From NCBI GenBank assembly GCA_946186915.1, contig CAMHOY010000008.1:1-64000 (forward strand): a stretch of 64,000 bases of DNA, given 5' to 3'. The notes beneath the pieces are model-generated. The model was not told the origin of the DNA and did no database searches. It saw only the letters and a program-made list of their open reading frames with translations. Origin of the DNA: an uncultured Bacteroidales bacterium (GTDB lineage: Bacteria > Bacteroidota > Bacteroidia > Bacteroidales > Paludibacteraceae). Below, piece after piece: positions 24,801 to 33,953 of the stretch; the first letter of the stretch is position 1, and each line of letters starts with the position of its first letter. The position numbers and the translations under genes were made by a program.

Positions 24801-25629
24801 TCGTTTCCAATAAAGTCTGATAGAATTCATGTTGCCGTTGGCATGCTGCAACCAAATCTTCTGTTTCCTGATAAGTCAGAATCGGTTTGCCTTTGGTCTC
24901 CGCGTAGTTCACCAACCGCTGGTTCACATTTGGCGATGCATAGACGATGGCATCTGAGAAATCAATGGCCAGACGCATCAATTCCTCGTAGCCGACAGGG
25001 AAACCGGCCAGCGAACGAACATCCGTATTGGCAATGCCTTCAATGCGTAACTTGTCCGTGAAATTAGTAGGGAACGGTTTCTTATATTCGTTATCGTCCA
25101 GCATCAGCACGATCTTTGAATTGGCAAAGAACGGCTCATCACTATAGGCCTTTTTCAGGTACAGCGGAGCCAAGGCGGACATCCACCCGGAGCATAAGAT
25201 GATATCCGGCGTCCAGCGCAATTTCTTCACCGTCTCAATCACGCCGCGCGCATAGAAAATCACGCGGTCATCATTATCCGCGTACTCGGCGCCAGTCTCA
25301 TCAGCCACGCCCTTACGGCGATGGAAAAGGTCATCATTGTCAATGAAGTAAATCTGAATACGTGCCGATTGAATAGAGGCTACTTTGATAAGCAGGGGGT
25401 GATCGGACTCCTCAATAATCAGGTTCATACCCGAAAGCCTGATCACTTCATGCAACTGGTTGCGACGCTCGTTAATCTCGCCGAATTTCGGCATGAATGT
25501 ACGGGTCTCATAACCATGGGACTGGAAGTACTCCGGCAACTGACGATTGAGCAACCGGATAGGTGTCTCTTCTGCCAGATAAGGGCAAATCTCTTGCGAG
25601 ATAAACAGGATACGCTTCGGCTCTTTCAT
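24793..25629 (-). CDS. Glycogen/starch synthase-like glycosyltransferase N-terminal domain protein
   Basis: This 278-aa protein starts MKEPKRILFISQEICPYL, the opening of the GT5 glycogen-synthase catalytic domain. DIILCSGWMSALAPLYLK corresponds to the usual HxHDWHxA region but here lacks the double histidine. Only the first Rossmann half is present; the second GT-B half with the ADP-glucose site is missing, so it is unlikely to be a complete glycogen synthase. This short form is a known Bacteroidota protein of unclear role. The start at 25629 is set by the promoter at 25653-25684; the longer frame to 25683 would start upstream of it. Confidence 0.75.
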   Translation of the reverse strand: MKEPKRILFISQEICPYLAEETPIRLLNRQLPEYFQSHGYETRTFMPKFGEINERRNQLHEVIRLSGMNLIIEESDHPLLIKVASIQSARIQIYFIDNDDLFHRRKGVADETGAEYADNDDRVIFYARGVIETVKKLRWTPDIILCSGWMSALAPLYLKKAYSDEPFFANSKIVLMLDDNEYKKPFPTNFTDKLRIEGIANTDVRSLAGFPVGYEELMRLAIDFSDAIVYASPNVNQRLVNYAETKGKPILTYQETEDLVAACQRQHEFYQTLLETNE

Positions 25630-25652
25630 AGGCAATGCACTTTTTCGCACTG

Positions 25653-25684
25653 CAAAATTACGAAAAAATATTGACATGTGCAAA
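25653..25684 (-). promoter_or_regulatory. Promoter for the glycogen-synthase-like/DUF4270 pair
   Basis: On the minus strand the extended -33 box TTTGCACATGTCA is at 25684-25672 and TAATTTTG at 25660-25653; TTGC to -7 spacing is 19 bp. The same 13-base -33 box appears in the divergent panC promoter. Confidence 0.85.
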
Positions 25685-25806
25685 TTTTAATAAATTTTTA
25701 TTAAAATATTCTGCTTTTTTAACCGTTTTAGTGACTTTTTTAATTTTATAGCATGCTTAGAATAGCACAAATAAGTGCCGTTTCATACAAAATAAGTTTT
25801 TTTTCA

Positions 25807-25838
25807 TTTGCACATGTCAGAAAAAAGCAGTACCTTTG
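25807..25838 (+). promoter_or_regulatory. Promoter for panC
   Basis: -33 TTTGCACATGTCA starts at 25807 and TACCTTTG is at 25831-25838, 19 bp after TTGC. The leader to ATG 25898 is about 55 nt and holds a small GTCCGGCTTGATGCCGGGC hairpin (about 25858-25876). Confidence 0.85.
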
Positions 25839-25897
25839 TGCCCGCAATGAATAAGGTGTCCGGCTTGATGCCGGGCAGAACAAAATTAAACGCTATT

Positions 25898-26752
25898 ATG
25901 CAAATCATTACTACAAAAAAAGAATTGCAGGCTGCGGTTCAGGCCTGCAAAAATGCCGGAAAGACCATCGGTCTTGTGCCTACGATGGGAGCATTGCATG
26001 AAGGGCATGCCTCTTTGGTTCGTCGTGCCGTGTCCGAGAACGATGTATGTGTCGTTTCTGTCTTTGTGAACCCGACTCAGTTCAATAACAAAGAGGATCT
26101 CGCCAAGTATCCCCGTAATATCGAGCGCGATGCAGAATTATTAAGTTCCATAGGTGCCCATTTTGTTTTTGCGCCCACCCCTGAAGAGATGTACTCCGCT
26201 GAAGAGATGAACACCACTTTCGATTTCGATTTTGCCGGTCTCGATAAAGTCATGGAAGGCAAGATGCGTCCCGGTCATTTCAATGGAGTCGTACAGGTGG
26301 TCAGCCGTCTTTTCTATCTCGTCCAACCGGACAAAGGTTATTTTGGCGAGAAGGATTTCCAACAACTCGCCATCATCCATCACATGGTAGAGCGCAGTTC
26401 CATGGCCGGTACATTCGGAAATCTCAAAATCATTGATTGTCCTATTGTACGCGAAGAGTCCGGATTGGCTCTCTCCAGCCGTAACGAACGACTCTCTGCT
26501 GCCGAGAAGCAGACGGCTCTCGCCATCTCCCGCACGCTTTTTGAGTCGTTGAAATGGGCAAAATCTGCTACGGTGGCCGAAGTGCAACAACGGGTCATTG
26601 ACACCATTAATGCCGTTGACGGACTGGAAGTCGAGTATTACGAGATTGTAGATCAAACTACACTCCTTCCTACCGACACGTTCAATCATGCTATCGGTTG
26701 CGTTACCGTATATTGCGGTCCTGTCCGTCTGATTGATAATATCAAGTATTAA
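25898..26752 (+). CDS. panC: Pantothenate synthetase
   Basis: This 284-aa enzyme joins pantoate and beta-alanine with ATP to make pantothenate, the precursor of CoA. The nucleotide-binding start GLVPTMGALHEGHASLVRRA contains both conserved histidines. VSVFVNPTQFNNKEDLAKYP, KVMEGKMRPGHFNGV, YFGEKDFQQL and LALSSRNERLS follow in order. Length is typical. ATG 25898 is chosen over the frame start at 25808 because the promoter lies between them. pdxB follows after a word-repeat tract (26752-26788). No panD is seen. Confidence 0.97.
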   Translation: MQIITTKKELQAAVQACKNAGKTIGLVPTMGALHEGHASLVRRAVSENDVCVVSVFVNPTQFNNKEDLAKYPRNIERDAELLSSIGAHFVFAPTPEEMYSAEEMNTTFDFDFAGLDKVMEGKMRPGHFNGVVQVVSRLFYLVQPDKGYFGEKDFQQLAIIHHMVERSSMAGTFGNLKIIDCPIVREESGLALSSRNERLSAAEKQTALAISRTLFESLKWAKSATVAEVQQRVIDTINAVDGLEVEYYEIVDQTTLLPTDTFNHAIGCVTVYCGPVRLIDNIKY

Positions 26753-26789
26753 TGTTGAGTGTTTAGAGTTTAGTGTTTAGAGGTTAGGG

Positions 26790-27743
26790 ATGAAGGTCGT
26801 CATAGACTCCCATATTCCATTTATAGCGGATGCTATTCGCAGCGAATGGCCTGGCATCGATATTTTCCCGTTGGAATCGGAACAAATCAATGCTGAGGCC
26901 GTCCGTAAAGCGGATGTACTTGTTGTGCGTACGCGCACGCAAGTGAACGAAGCGCTCCTTTCCGGTTCTTCGGTACGTCTGGTTTGTACGGCTACGATTG
27001 GTTTTGACCATATAGACACTGCTTATTGCGAAGCACATGGTATCCGTTGGACTGCTTGTCCGGGATGCAATGCACAAGCTGTTTGCAACTATGTAGAGGA
27101 AGCTCTCGATGAATGGACCAACAACCAATTACCCATGCCGAAAGCACCAACGATAGGTGTTGTCGGAGTAGGGCATGTCGGATCACTGGTGGCGAAGATG
27201 GCAGCGCGTCGAGGATTAAAAGTGTTGCTTAATGACCCTCCCAAAAATATCGGCGTTCCGCTCGATGCAATCGCGAAGAATTGCGACATCATCACTTTTC
27301 ACGTCCCCCTAACCTCTAATCCCCTAACCTCTAATCCCACTTACCATCTATGCAGTGAGTCCTTCCTTTCCCGCTGCAAGCCCAACGCCCTGATTATCAA
27401 TGCCGCACGAGGCGGGGTAGTGGACGAGCAGGCATTGCTGCGTAGTGGTCATCCTTATATTCTCGATACATGGGAGAACGAGCCTCATGTCAATGCGGAG
27501 GTGCTGCAGCATGCCTATCGTGCTTCTATGCACATTGCCGGCTACTCCGTCGAAGGGAAACGCAATGCCTCACAGACTTGTCTGGATATTATTGCGCAAA
27601 GCTTTTGTTTGCCGCCTGTCACGCTTCCTCAGATGGCCTCTCATGGAGATAATGCTTCCGGGTGGTTGGAGCGCATCACCCGTCAATTGAAAGCGAATCC
27701 TGAGGCTTTTGAATCCATCAGAAAGAATTATCCCTTACGATAA
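26790..27743 (+). CDS. pdxB: Erythronate-4-phosphate dehydrogenase-like enzyme
   Basis: This 317-aa NAD-dependent 2-hydroxyacid dehydrogenase probably oxidises erythronate-4-phosphate in pyridoxal-phosphate synthesis. PdxB-type features: CTATIGFDHID, ACPGCNAQAVCNYV, the dinucleotide loop GVVGVGHVGSLVA, NAARGGVVDEQALL, DTWENEPHV and HIAGYSVEGKRNA. It is shorter than E. coli PdxB (378 aa) because the C-terminal dimerisation domain is reduced. A word-repeat tract encodes LTSNPLTSNPTY at about 173-184, between beta strands of the nucleotide domain. Substrate is inferred from motifs. Confidence 0.87.
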   Translation: MKVVIDSHIPFIADAIRSEWPGIDIFPLESEQINAEAVRKADVLVVRTRTQVNEALLSGSSVRLVCTATIGFDHIDTAYCEAHGIRWTACPGCNAQAVCNYVEEALDEWTNNQLPMPKAPTIGVVGVGHVGSLVAKMAARRGLKVLLNDPPKNIGVPLDAIAKNCDIITFHVPLTSNPLTSNPTYHLCSESFLSRCKPNALIINAARGGVVDEQALLRSGHPYILDTWENEPHVNAEVLQHAYRASMHIAGYSVEGKRNASQTCLDIIAQSFCLPPVTLPQMASHGDNASGWLERITRQLKANPEAFESIRKNYPLR

Positions 27744-27755
27744 AAAGAAGCAGTG

Positions 27756-28349
27756 CTATAACTGCCCTGCCTCTACCAGATTGATGACCCGTTCTGTAAT
27801 GCGGTCTTTATCTGTCGCATCGTATTCTTCCTTCAGGTCGTTTTTGAATAGTTTGGCTATAAACTGCCAGAAATTGGCGCTTGTTTTCCCCTTGTACTGT
27901 TTGATTAATTCATAACTCGAGCGATCTGTCTCGCGGTCCATGAGTTTCATTAGCATCATTCCCTGGCTGGCATACATGCCCCGAAAGTCTTTTTCATATT
28001 TCTTAAACAGGTATCGCTCGTATGCGCGCCACCATTTCTTCCGGCTCTTTTTGTCCGGTAACTTTGCCAGTTCCTGATCTGCGTACTGCATATCTTTGGT
28101 AATCATCTTTGCGTACGGCAGACATTTCTTCACGTCGCGTACCGTGCGCCAATAGAATTTCTCCTGTTTCTTATTGCGGAACTTCATCGGCGGGTACACC
28201 CATATATCATGAAGCCACGCGATGTATAACGTGTCGCCATCGGTGATACGAATCATGCAGGAATCTAAAAAAGGCCTCTCCCCAGCCCTCCCCTGAAGGG
28301 AAGAGAGTAGGAAGAAGCCGCAAAGCCATATGTACAGTAGTCGTCTCAT
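27756..28349 (-). CDS. DUF4294-family exported protein
   Basis: This 197-aa protein has a short signal segment (RLLYIWLCGFFLL) and a DUF4294 body with many Lys/Tyr/Trp residues: FRNKKQEKFYWRTVRDVKK, LPDKKSRKKWWRAYERYLF, GKTSANFWQFIAKLF. Family function is unknown; it is periplasmic in Bacteroidota. A palindromic repeat variant encodes SSLQGRAGERPF at residues 15-26, right at the end of the signal peptide, so it reshapes the cleavage region. It lies 31 bp downstream of proS on the same strand and is likely in that transcript. Confidence 0.75.
   Translation of the reverse strand: MRRLLYIWLCGFFLLSSLQGRAGERPFLDSCMIRITDGDTLYIAWLHDIWVYPPMKFRNKKQEKFYWRTVRDVKKCLPYAKMITKDMQYADQELAKLPDKKSRKKWWRAYERYLFKKYEKDFRGMYASQGMMLMKLMDRETDRSSYELIKQYKGKTSANFWQFIAKLFKNDLKEEYDATDKDRITERVINLVEAGQL
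28274..28307. repeat. Palindromic repeat, variant copy in the DUF4294 gene
   Basis: CCCTCCCCTGAAGGGAAG-type hairpin with the CC(T)CCCC flank; more diverged than the other coding copies. It encodes SLQGRAGER in frame. Confidence 0.65.
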
Positions 28350-28380
28350 GCTATAAGGCTACTGACAAAAATGATGCCGT

Positions 28381-29871
28381 TTAATAATTGAGTGCGAAGA
28401 TGACGCGTCCGGCGGAGGGCTTTCCGGTTACCATGCAGGTACCCGGTTCGCTGTGATGACCCGGCAGGTCTGACAGCGGAATACAACGGATAGTCGCTTT
28501 CGTTTCGTCTTTGATACGTTGTTCCGTCTCTGCTGTGCCATCCCAGTGCGCCAGGAGGAAACCGCCTTTTTTCAGTTCCTCTTTGAACTCGTCATAGCTG
28601 TTCACCTCGCGCGTGTTGGCAATACGGAAATCCAGTGCTTTTTGAAGCAGGTTCTTTTGAATCTCCTCCAGCAATGCCTGCACTTTTTCTACGATTCCAT
28701 CGAGAGAAATCGTCTCTTTGGCCTGTGTATCACGACGTGCGATTTCTATCGTGCCGTTCTCCAAGTCGCGGCCGCCCATTGCCAGACGTACAGGAACGCC
28801 TTTCAGTTCATAATCCGCGAACTTGTAACCCGGTGTATATTTCTCGTCGGTATCTACCTTGACGCGTATTCCGAGTGCTTTCAGTTCATCTGCAATCGGG
28901 TTGAGTTTGACCATCAGTTTGGCCAAGTCTTCCTCTTTCTTGAAGATAGGCACAATAACCACTTGGATAGGTGCCAAATGCGGCGGCAGGACGAGTCCGT
29001 TATCATCGCTGTGTGTCATGATTAATGCACCCATCAACCGGGTTGAAACACCCCAACTGGTAGCCCAAACATACTCATATTTGTTTTCTTTCGTCAGGAA
29101 CTGCACGTCAAAACTCTTTGCGAAGTTCTGACCGAGGAAGTGGCTTGTGCCGGCCTGCAAGGCTTTGCCGTCCTGCATCATTGCCTCAATACAATACGTA
29201 TTCAATGCGCCTGCAAAACGCTCATTCGGAGACTTGACACCCTTCACTACAGGAATAGCCATGATGTTTTCTGCAAAATCTGCATATACATCCAGCATCT
29301 GGCGGGCATAATCTTCCGCCTCCTCTTTGGTGGCATGTGCGGTATGGCCCTCCTGCCAAAGGAATTCAGCAGTACGGAGGAAAAGACGCGTACGCATCTC
29401 CCAACGCATTACGTTGCACCATTGGTTACAAAGGATAGGAAGGTCGCGGTAGGAACTGATCCAGTTTTTATACGTGCTCCAGATAATTGTCTCGGATGTC
29501 GGACGGATGATCAGCTCTTCCTCTAACTTAGCTTCCGGATCCACTACTACGCCACGACCGTTCGGGTCATTCATCAGACGATGATGCGTCACCACGGCGC
29601 ACTCTTTGGCAAAACCCTCTACGTGCTCCGCCTCGCGGCTCAAGAACGATTTTGGAATAAGCAAGGGGAAATAGGCGTTTTTTACCCCTTTCTCTTTGAA
29701 TCGACGGTCCAGTTCCGCTTGAATGGTTTCCCAAATGGCATAGCCATAAGGTTTAATCACCATACATCCGCGTACGGCACTCTGCTCGGCTAAGTCAGCC
29801 TTCACTACCAATTCGTTGTACCACTTGGAGTAGTCCTCGCTACGAGGAGTCAGTTTTTGAAAATTAGCCAT
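28381..29871 (-). CDS. proS: Prolyl-tRNA synthetase (archaeal/eukaryotic-like type)
   Basis: This 496-aa class II synthetase charges tRNA-Pro. It is the short type without the editing insert. Class II features include [20 protein letters not shown] near 40-60, the long motif-2 loop [20 protein letters not shown] and the HXGH-like [13 protein letters not shown]. Then come the anticodon-binding domain ([13 protein letters not shown] ...) and a C-terminal domain ending in Y. Length matches Bacteroidota ProRS. The tRNA-Pro(CGG) gene lies 61 bp upstream on the same strand, separated by a terminator-like hairpin; no separate -7 box was found in the gap, so proS may depend on readthrough from the tRNA promoter. 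Confidence 0.96.
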   Translation of the reverse strand: MANFQKLTPRSEDYSKWYNELVVKADLAEQSAVRGCMVIKPYGYAIWETIQAELDRRFKEKGVKNAYFPLLIPKSFLSREAEHVEGFAKECAVVTHHRLMNDPNGRGVVVDPEAKLEEELIIRPTSETIIWSTYKNWISSYRDLPILCNQWCNVMRWEMRTRLFLRTAEFLWQEGHTAHATKEEAEDYARQMLDVYADFAENIMAIPVVKGVKSPNERFAGALNTYCIEAMMQDGKALQAGTSHFLGQNFAKSFDVQFLTKENKYEYVWATSWGVSTRLMGALIMTHSDDNGLVLPPHLAPIQVVIVPIFKKEEDLAKLMVKLNPIADELKALGIRVKVDTDEKYTPGYKFADYELKGVPVRLAMGGRDLENGTIEIARRDTQAKETISLDGIVEKVQALLEEIQKNLLQKALDFRIANTREVNSYDEFKEELKKGGFLLAHWDGTAETEQRIKDETKATIRCIPLSDLPGHHSEPGTCMVTGKPSAGRVIFALNY

Positions 29872-29901
29872 TGTATTGCTGATAAATAATTATTCGTTTT
29901 C

Positions 29902-29930
29902 CAAAAAGGATGGCCATCGACCATCCTTTT
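29902..29930 (-). terminator. Hairpin between tRNA-Pro and proS
   Basis: AAAAAGGATGG and CCATCCTTTTT (11 bp) enclose a 7-nt loop, starting 3 nt after the tRNA end. The A and T runs flank it on both sides, so it works as an intrinsic terminator on either strand. Confidence 0.8.
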
Positions 29931-29932
29931 TG

Positions 29933-30005
29933 TCGAGAAGAGGCGACTCGAACGCCCGACCCCTACGTCCCGAACGTAGTGCGCTACCAACTGCGCTACT
30001 TCTCG
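29933..30005 (-). tRNA. tRNA-Pro (anticodon CGG)
   Basis: Read on the minus strand: acceptor CGAGAAG/CTTCTCG, D stem GCGC/GCGC, anticodon stem CTACG/CGTAG with loop TTCGGGA (anticodon CGG, codon CCG), five-base variable loop, T stem with TTCGAGT loop, discriminator A. The 3' CCA is not encoded. All stems pair, with one G-T at the T stem. Confidence 0.95.
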
Positions 30006-30059
30006 TTCACTTCGATTATTTGCTGGCGCAAATTTTCTCGATTTCTACGAAAGCGGGTG

Positions 30060-30092
30060 CAAAAGTACTGCTTTTTTTTGAATTGAGCAAAT
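30060..30092 (-). promoter_or_regulatory. Promoter for tRNA-Pro (and perhaps proS)
   Basis: Minus-strand TACTTTTG at 30067-30060 and TTTGC at 30092-30088; spacing is 20 bp. The 5' leader before the tRNA is about 48 nt. Confidence 0.75.
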
Positions 30093-30102
30093 TTTTTGCG
30101 AA

Positions 30103-32418
30103 TTATTTTACACTTTTTCGTTTAAAAGTGCGTTTTAGGGGCTTTAACGGCTCTGTATGTGCAATAATTTCACGTACTTCCGCTTCTGTTATCGTCTGTG
30201 CGACAGCCGTTTTCGGTAACTGGTAATTGCCCTTATCCGTATGGATGTATGCGCCGTACCGGCCACGTAGAATTTGTACATCGCCCCATGACTGAATAGG
30301 CACTTCTTTTTCTTTTTGTTGTTCAATTAAAGCGATAGCCTCCGCCTGTGTCAGGGAAGAAATCTCTTTTCCGCGCGGCAGACTGATGTACGTTTTGCCG
30401 TAATGGATGTACGGGCCGTACTTGCCTGTGCCCGTTGTGATGGTCTGTCCTTCGTATTCTCCCAACGAAGCAGGTTGTGCTGCGCGGAACAGATCCAATG
30501 CCTCTGATAAGGTGATGGAGAAGATAGACTGACCTTTCTTCAAGCTCGCGAACTTCGGCTTGTCATTTGATGCATCCCCCAACTGCACGCACGGACCTAT
30601 CTTGCTGATCTTGGCAATTACAGGTAAACCTGTTTCCGGATCATTGCCCAATAAACGACCGCTTACTTTTCCCGATGAAATCGAAGAGAGTAGTGGTTTA
30701 AAGGTCTTGTAGAAACTATCTACTGTATCGGTCCATTTGGCCTTACCCTCAGCAATCCGGTCGAATTGCTCTTCCTCATTCGCGGTGAAGTCATAACTCA
30801 GGATTTCCGGGAAATGCTCCACAAGGAAATCGTTTGTGATGCGTCCCAGGTCCGTTGGTAGCAGACGTTGTGTTTCCGCGCCGTATATCTCCGTTTTCTG
30901 ATGCTCGGCAACTTCTCCGTTCTTGAGGGTTAGGATAGTCGTGTCGCGTTTTTGTCCGGGTACAGAGCCTTTCTCTACATATTTGACGTGCTGGATTGTC
31001 TCAATAATCGTAGCATACGTTGACGGACGGCCGATACCCAATTCTTCCATGCGTTTCACGAGTGTAGCCTCATTATAGCGGAAAGGCGGTTTTGCGTATG
31101 TCTGAATAGCCTCAGCACCTTGCAATTTAAGTCGTTCCCGCGGAGACATTGTAGGTAACAGACGGCGTTCTTCTTCGGCTTCATCCGATGATTGTACATA
31201 TACGCGGGTGAAACCGTCGAATGTAATCACTTCGCCTACTGCAACAAAGGCATATTTGCTTCCGTGGACGGATACTTCAATATTGGTCTTCTCGCTTTCT
31301 GCGTCTGCCATCTGGCATGCGATAGTACGTTTCCAAATCAATTCGTACAGTCGTTGTTCATCCCTTGAATCCCCGGCTGTCTGAACATTCATATAGGTCG
31401 GTCGGATGGCCTCGTGCGCTTCCTGTGCACCTTTTGTTTTGGTGTGGAACTGGCGTGTATGTACATACTCGTTCCCGTACAGTTGTGCAATGACCTCTTT
31501 GCTCGTTGCCAGTGCCAGTGAAGAGAGGTTCACGGAGTCTGTACGCATATAGGTGATTTTTCCGCTCTCGTACAGCGACTGCGCCAGGCGCATCGTCTTG
31601 GATACAGGGAATTTTAATTTGCGGGCTGCTTCCTGTTGCAGGGACGAGGTAGTGAACGGAGGAGCAGGGAGATGTTTCACCGGTTTACGCTGCACATCGC
31701 GCACGATGAACTGCGATTTAGGCAGGCTCTCGAGGAACTCCATGGCATCTTTCTTATGCGAGAAACGATGATTCAATTCGCATTTCAATATAGAAGCGTC
31801 ACCCGGATTTGCACCGATGAAATCGGCGAAGATGCGATAGGAGGATGAGGCACGGAATGATTCTATCTCTCGCTCTTTCTCTACAATAAGACGGACGGCC
31901 ACTGATTGTACACGTCCGGCAGAGAGGCCTGTTGTCACTTTCTTCCAGAGTATAGGGGAAAGTTCAAATCCCACGATACGATCCAGTACGCGTCGTGCCT
32001 GCTGGGCATTGACGAGGTTGTAATCTATATCCCGGGGGTGCTGGATAGCTTCCTGAATGGCGGACTTGGTGATTTCATGGAAGACGATGCGCTTGGTGTC
32101 TTTCTTGTCCAGATTGAGCACCTCTTTCAGATGCCAGGCGATAGCTTCTCCTTCGCGGTCTTCATCGGATGCCAGCCAAACGGTATCGGCTTTTTTTACT
32201 TCTTTGGCCAATTGGTCCAGCAGGTGCTGCTTGTGAACATCGATCACGTAATGCGGTTGGTAGCCGTTCTCAAAATCAATACCCATCGAGTTTTTTCCCA
32301 GCGGTTCAATGTCACGTATATGACCTTGACTACTCAATACATGGTAGTCGTTCCCGAGAAATTTCTCTATCGTCTTCGCCTTGGCCGGAGACTCTACTAT
32401 TACCAGATTTTTGCTCAT
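30103..32418 (-). CDS. topA: DNA topoisomerase I
   Basis: This 771-aa type IA enzyme relaxes negative supercoils through a tyrosine-DNA bond. The Toprim domain has NLVIVESPAKAKTIEKFLG at the start and ASDEDREGEAIAWHL for metal binding. The catalytic Tyr sits in GKITYMRTDSVNLS. GIGRPSTYATIIETI and the Toprim C-terminal repeats (TGKYGPYIHYGKTYISLP, GRYGAYIHTDKGNYQLP) follow. The C-terminus ends in basic KPLKRTFKRKS. ATG 32418 is preferred over ATG 32424. It is divergent from nfeD; both promoters face away from a shared 15-bp gap. Confidence 0.97.
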   Translation of the reverse strand: MSKNLVIVESPAKAKTIEKFLGNDYHVLSSQGHIRDIEPLGKNSMGIDFENGYQPHYVIDVHKQHLLDQLAKEVKKADTVWLASDEDREGEAIAWHLKEVLNLDKKDTKRIVFHEITKSAIQEAIQHPRDIDYNLVNAQQARRVLDRIVGFELSPILWKKVTTGLSAGRVQSVAVRLIVEKEREIESFRASSSYRIFADFIGANPGDASILKCELNHRFSHKKDAMEFLESLPKSQFIVRDVQRKPVKHLPAPPFTTSSLQQEAARKLKFPVSKTMRLAQSLYESGKITYMRTDSVNLSSLALATSKEVIAQLYGNEYVHTRQFHTKTKGAQEAHEAIRPTYMNVQTAGDSRDEQRLYELIWKRTIACQMADAESEKTNIEVSVHGSKYAFVAVGEVITFDGFTRVYVQSSDEAEEERRLLPTMSPRERLKLQGAEAIQTYAKPPFRYNEATLVKRMEELGIGRPSTYATIIETIQHVKYVEKGSVPGQKRDTTILTLKNGEVAEHQKTEIYGAETQRLLPTDLGRITNDFLVEHFPEILSYDFTANEEEQFDRIAEGKAKWTDTVDSFYKTFKPLLSSISSGKVSGRLLGNDPETGLPVIAKISKIGPCVQLGDASNDKPKFASLKKGQSIFSITLSEALDLFRAAQPASLGEYEGQTITTGTGKYGPYIHYGKTYISLPRGKEISSLTQAEAIALIEQQKEKEVPIQSWGDVQILRGRYGAYIHTDKGNYQLPKTAVAQTITEAEVREIIAHTEPLKPLKRTFKRKSVK

Positions 32419-32456
32419 ATGCAATATATAATGAGGTGTCCCTCAAAAAATTGCCG

Positions 32457-32488
32457 CAAAAGTAGTATAAATAATTTATTTGTGCAAA
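32457..32488 (-). promoter_or_regulatory. Promoter for topA
   Basis: Minus-strand TACTTTTG at 32464-32457 and TTTGC(ACAAAT) at 32488-32484, 19 bp between TTGC and -7. The leader is about 35 nt. Confidence 0.8.
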
Positions 32489-32502
32489 TTATTTTTTTTC
32501 GC

Positions 32503-32533
32503 TTGCATATATCAAAGATATTTAGTATCTTTG
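32503..32533 (+). promoter_or_regulatory. Promoter for nfeD-floA
   Basis: Extended -33 TTGCATATATCA starts at 32503; TATCTTTG is at 32526-32533; spacing 19 bp. Confidence 0.85.
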
Positions 32534-32581
32534 CAGCCGAATTGAAAAAAATATTTGAAATTTTTTATAGAAAGGACTTGC

Positions 32582-32908
32582 ATGAATATCTTTTTAGTCG
32601 TATTATTAGTGCTCGCGGGCGTCGCGTTATTATTAATGGAGATGTTCCTTTTGCCGGGTTTCGGTATTGCGGGTGTAAGCGGTTTTCTCGCGCTGATAGG
32701 TGCGGTAGTGGTAGCATGGATCTGGATCGGTCATGTGGCAGGTTTGATCACCTTGGGTGCCTGCGTACTCTTGACCGCCCTCGCTGTATGGGGATTCGTG
32801 CGTAGTAATGCGCTGGACAAGATGGCGCTGGATGCGAAAATAGACAGTCATGTCGAATTAGCGAACAATAAATTAAAAAAAGAAGAGAAGAAAAACAAAA
32901 AATCATAA
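32582..32908 (+). CDS. Short NfeD-like membrane protein
   Basis: This 108-aa protein has two or three closely packed membrane helices (residues 3-22, 24-46, 48-66) with the LLLMEMFLLPGFGIAGVSG motif of NfeD proteins. A basic tail (KKEEKKNKKS) follows. It lacks the protease domain and the soluble OB-fold of long NfeD, so it is the truncated type 1b-like form. It is followed by floA, the usual partner: NfeD and SPFH proteins together organise membrane microdomains. ATG 32582 is chosen over TTG 32555. Confidence 0.8.
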   Translation: MNIFLVVLLVLAGVALLLMEMFLLPGFGIAGVSGFLALIGAVVVAWIWIGHVAGLITLGACVLLTALAVWGFVRSNALDKMALDAKIDSHVELANNKLKKEEKKNKKS

Positions 32909-32948
32909 ATCATAAATTATAAATTAGAAATTATAAATTAGAAATACT

Positions 32949-33932
32949 ATGGACATTAGTGCTCTCTCTATTGTGCTGTATGCCTTGATAGGCATCGCCG
33001 TGATTATTTTCTTGTATTATGTGCCGTTCATGTTATGGATCAACGCCGTAGTGAGCGGAGTACATATCAGTTTGATTCAACTCTTTTTGATGCGTATCCG
33101 TAAGGTGCCGCCCACCAAGATTGTCAATTGTATGATCGAGGCGCACAAGGCGGGTCTGACGGATGTCAAGCGCGATGGCTTGGAGGCTCACTACCTTGCG
33201 GGCGGACATATAGAGCGCGTGGTTCATGCTTTAGTATCGGCTTCCAAAGCGGGCATTAACCTGCCCTTCCAAATGGCAACGGCTATTGACCTTGCCGGAC
33301 GTGACGTGTTTGAGGCTGTGCAGATGAGCGTCAATCCCAAAGTGATAGATACTCCGCCGGTAACAGCAGTGGCGAAAGACGGTATCCAGTTGATTGCCAA
33401 GGCCCGTGTGACTGTGCGCGCCAATATCAAACAACTCGTCGGAGGTGCTGGTGAAGATACGATTCTTGCCCGTGTAGGCGAAGGTATCGTCAGCTCCATC
33501 GGTAGTGCCGAGAGCCATAAGATGGTGCTCGAAAACCCCGATTCCATCAGTAAATTAGTGCTCTCCAAGGGTCTTGATGATGGAACGGCATTTGAGATTC
33601 TCTCCATTGATATTGCGGATATAGACGTAGGTAAGAATATCGGCGCACAGCTGCAAATGGATCAAGCGGAAGCCGACAAGAACATCGCGCAAGCCAAAGC
33701 CGAAGAGCGCCGCTCCATGGCCATTGCCTCGGAACAGGAGATGAAGGCTAAAGCGCAGGAAGCGCGTGCGAAGGTGATTGAAGCTGAGGCACTGGTGCCG
33801 CAGGCTATGGCGGAGGCGTTCCGCAACGGAAACCTCGGTATCATGGATTACTATCGTATGCAGAACATACAGGCGGACACCGCTATGCGCGAGCAGATTG
33901 CCGGAGGGGGAGAAAAGAAGAGTAAGAAATAA
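32949..33932 (+). CDS. floA: Flotillin-like protein FloA
   Basis: This 327-aa SPFH-family membrane scaffold has an N-terminal hairpin in the membrane (about 5-30), then an SPFH domain ([38 protein letters not shown]). A C-terminal coiled coil is rich in Ala/Glu repeats ([20 protein letters not shown] ...). FloA organises ordered membrane regions that host signalling and secretion proteins. The length matches the FloA family (about 330). The 40-bp gap from nfeD is a word-repeat tract of ATAAATTA units. Confidence 0.93.
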   Translation: MDISALSIVLYALIGIAVIIFLYYVPFMLWINAVVSGVHISLIQLFLMRIRKVPPTKIVNCMIEAHKAGLTDVKRDGLEAHYLAGGHIERVVHALVSASKAGINLPFQMATAIDLAGRDVFEAVQMSVNPKVIDTPPVTAVAKDGIQLIAKARVTVRANIKQLVGGAGEDTILARVGEGIVSSIGSAESHKMVLENPDSISKLVLSKGLDDGTAFEILSIDIADIDVGKNIGAQLQMDQAEADKNIAQAKAEERRSMAIASEQEMKAKAQEARAKVIEAEALVPQAMAEAFRNGNLGIMDYYRMQNIQADTAMREQIAGGGEKKSKK

Positions 33933-33953
33933 CGGTAGATTGGAGATAGAAGA

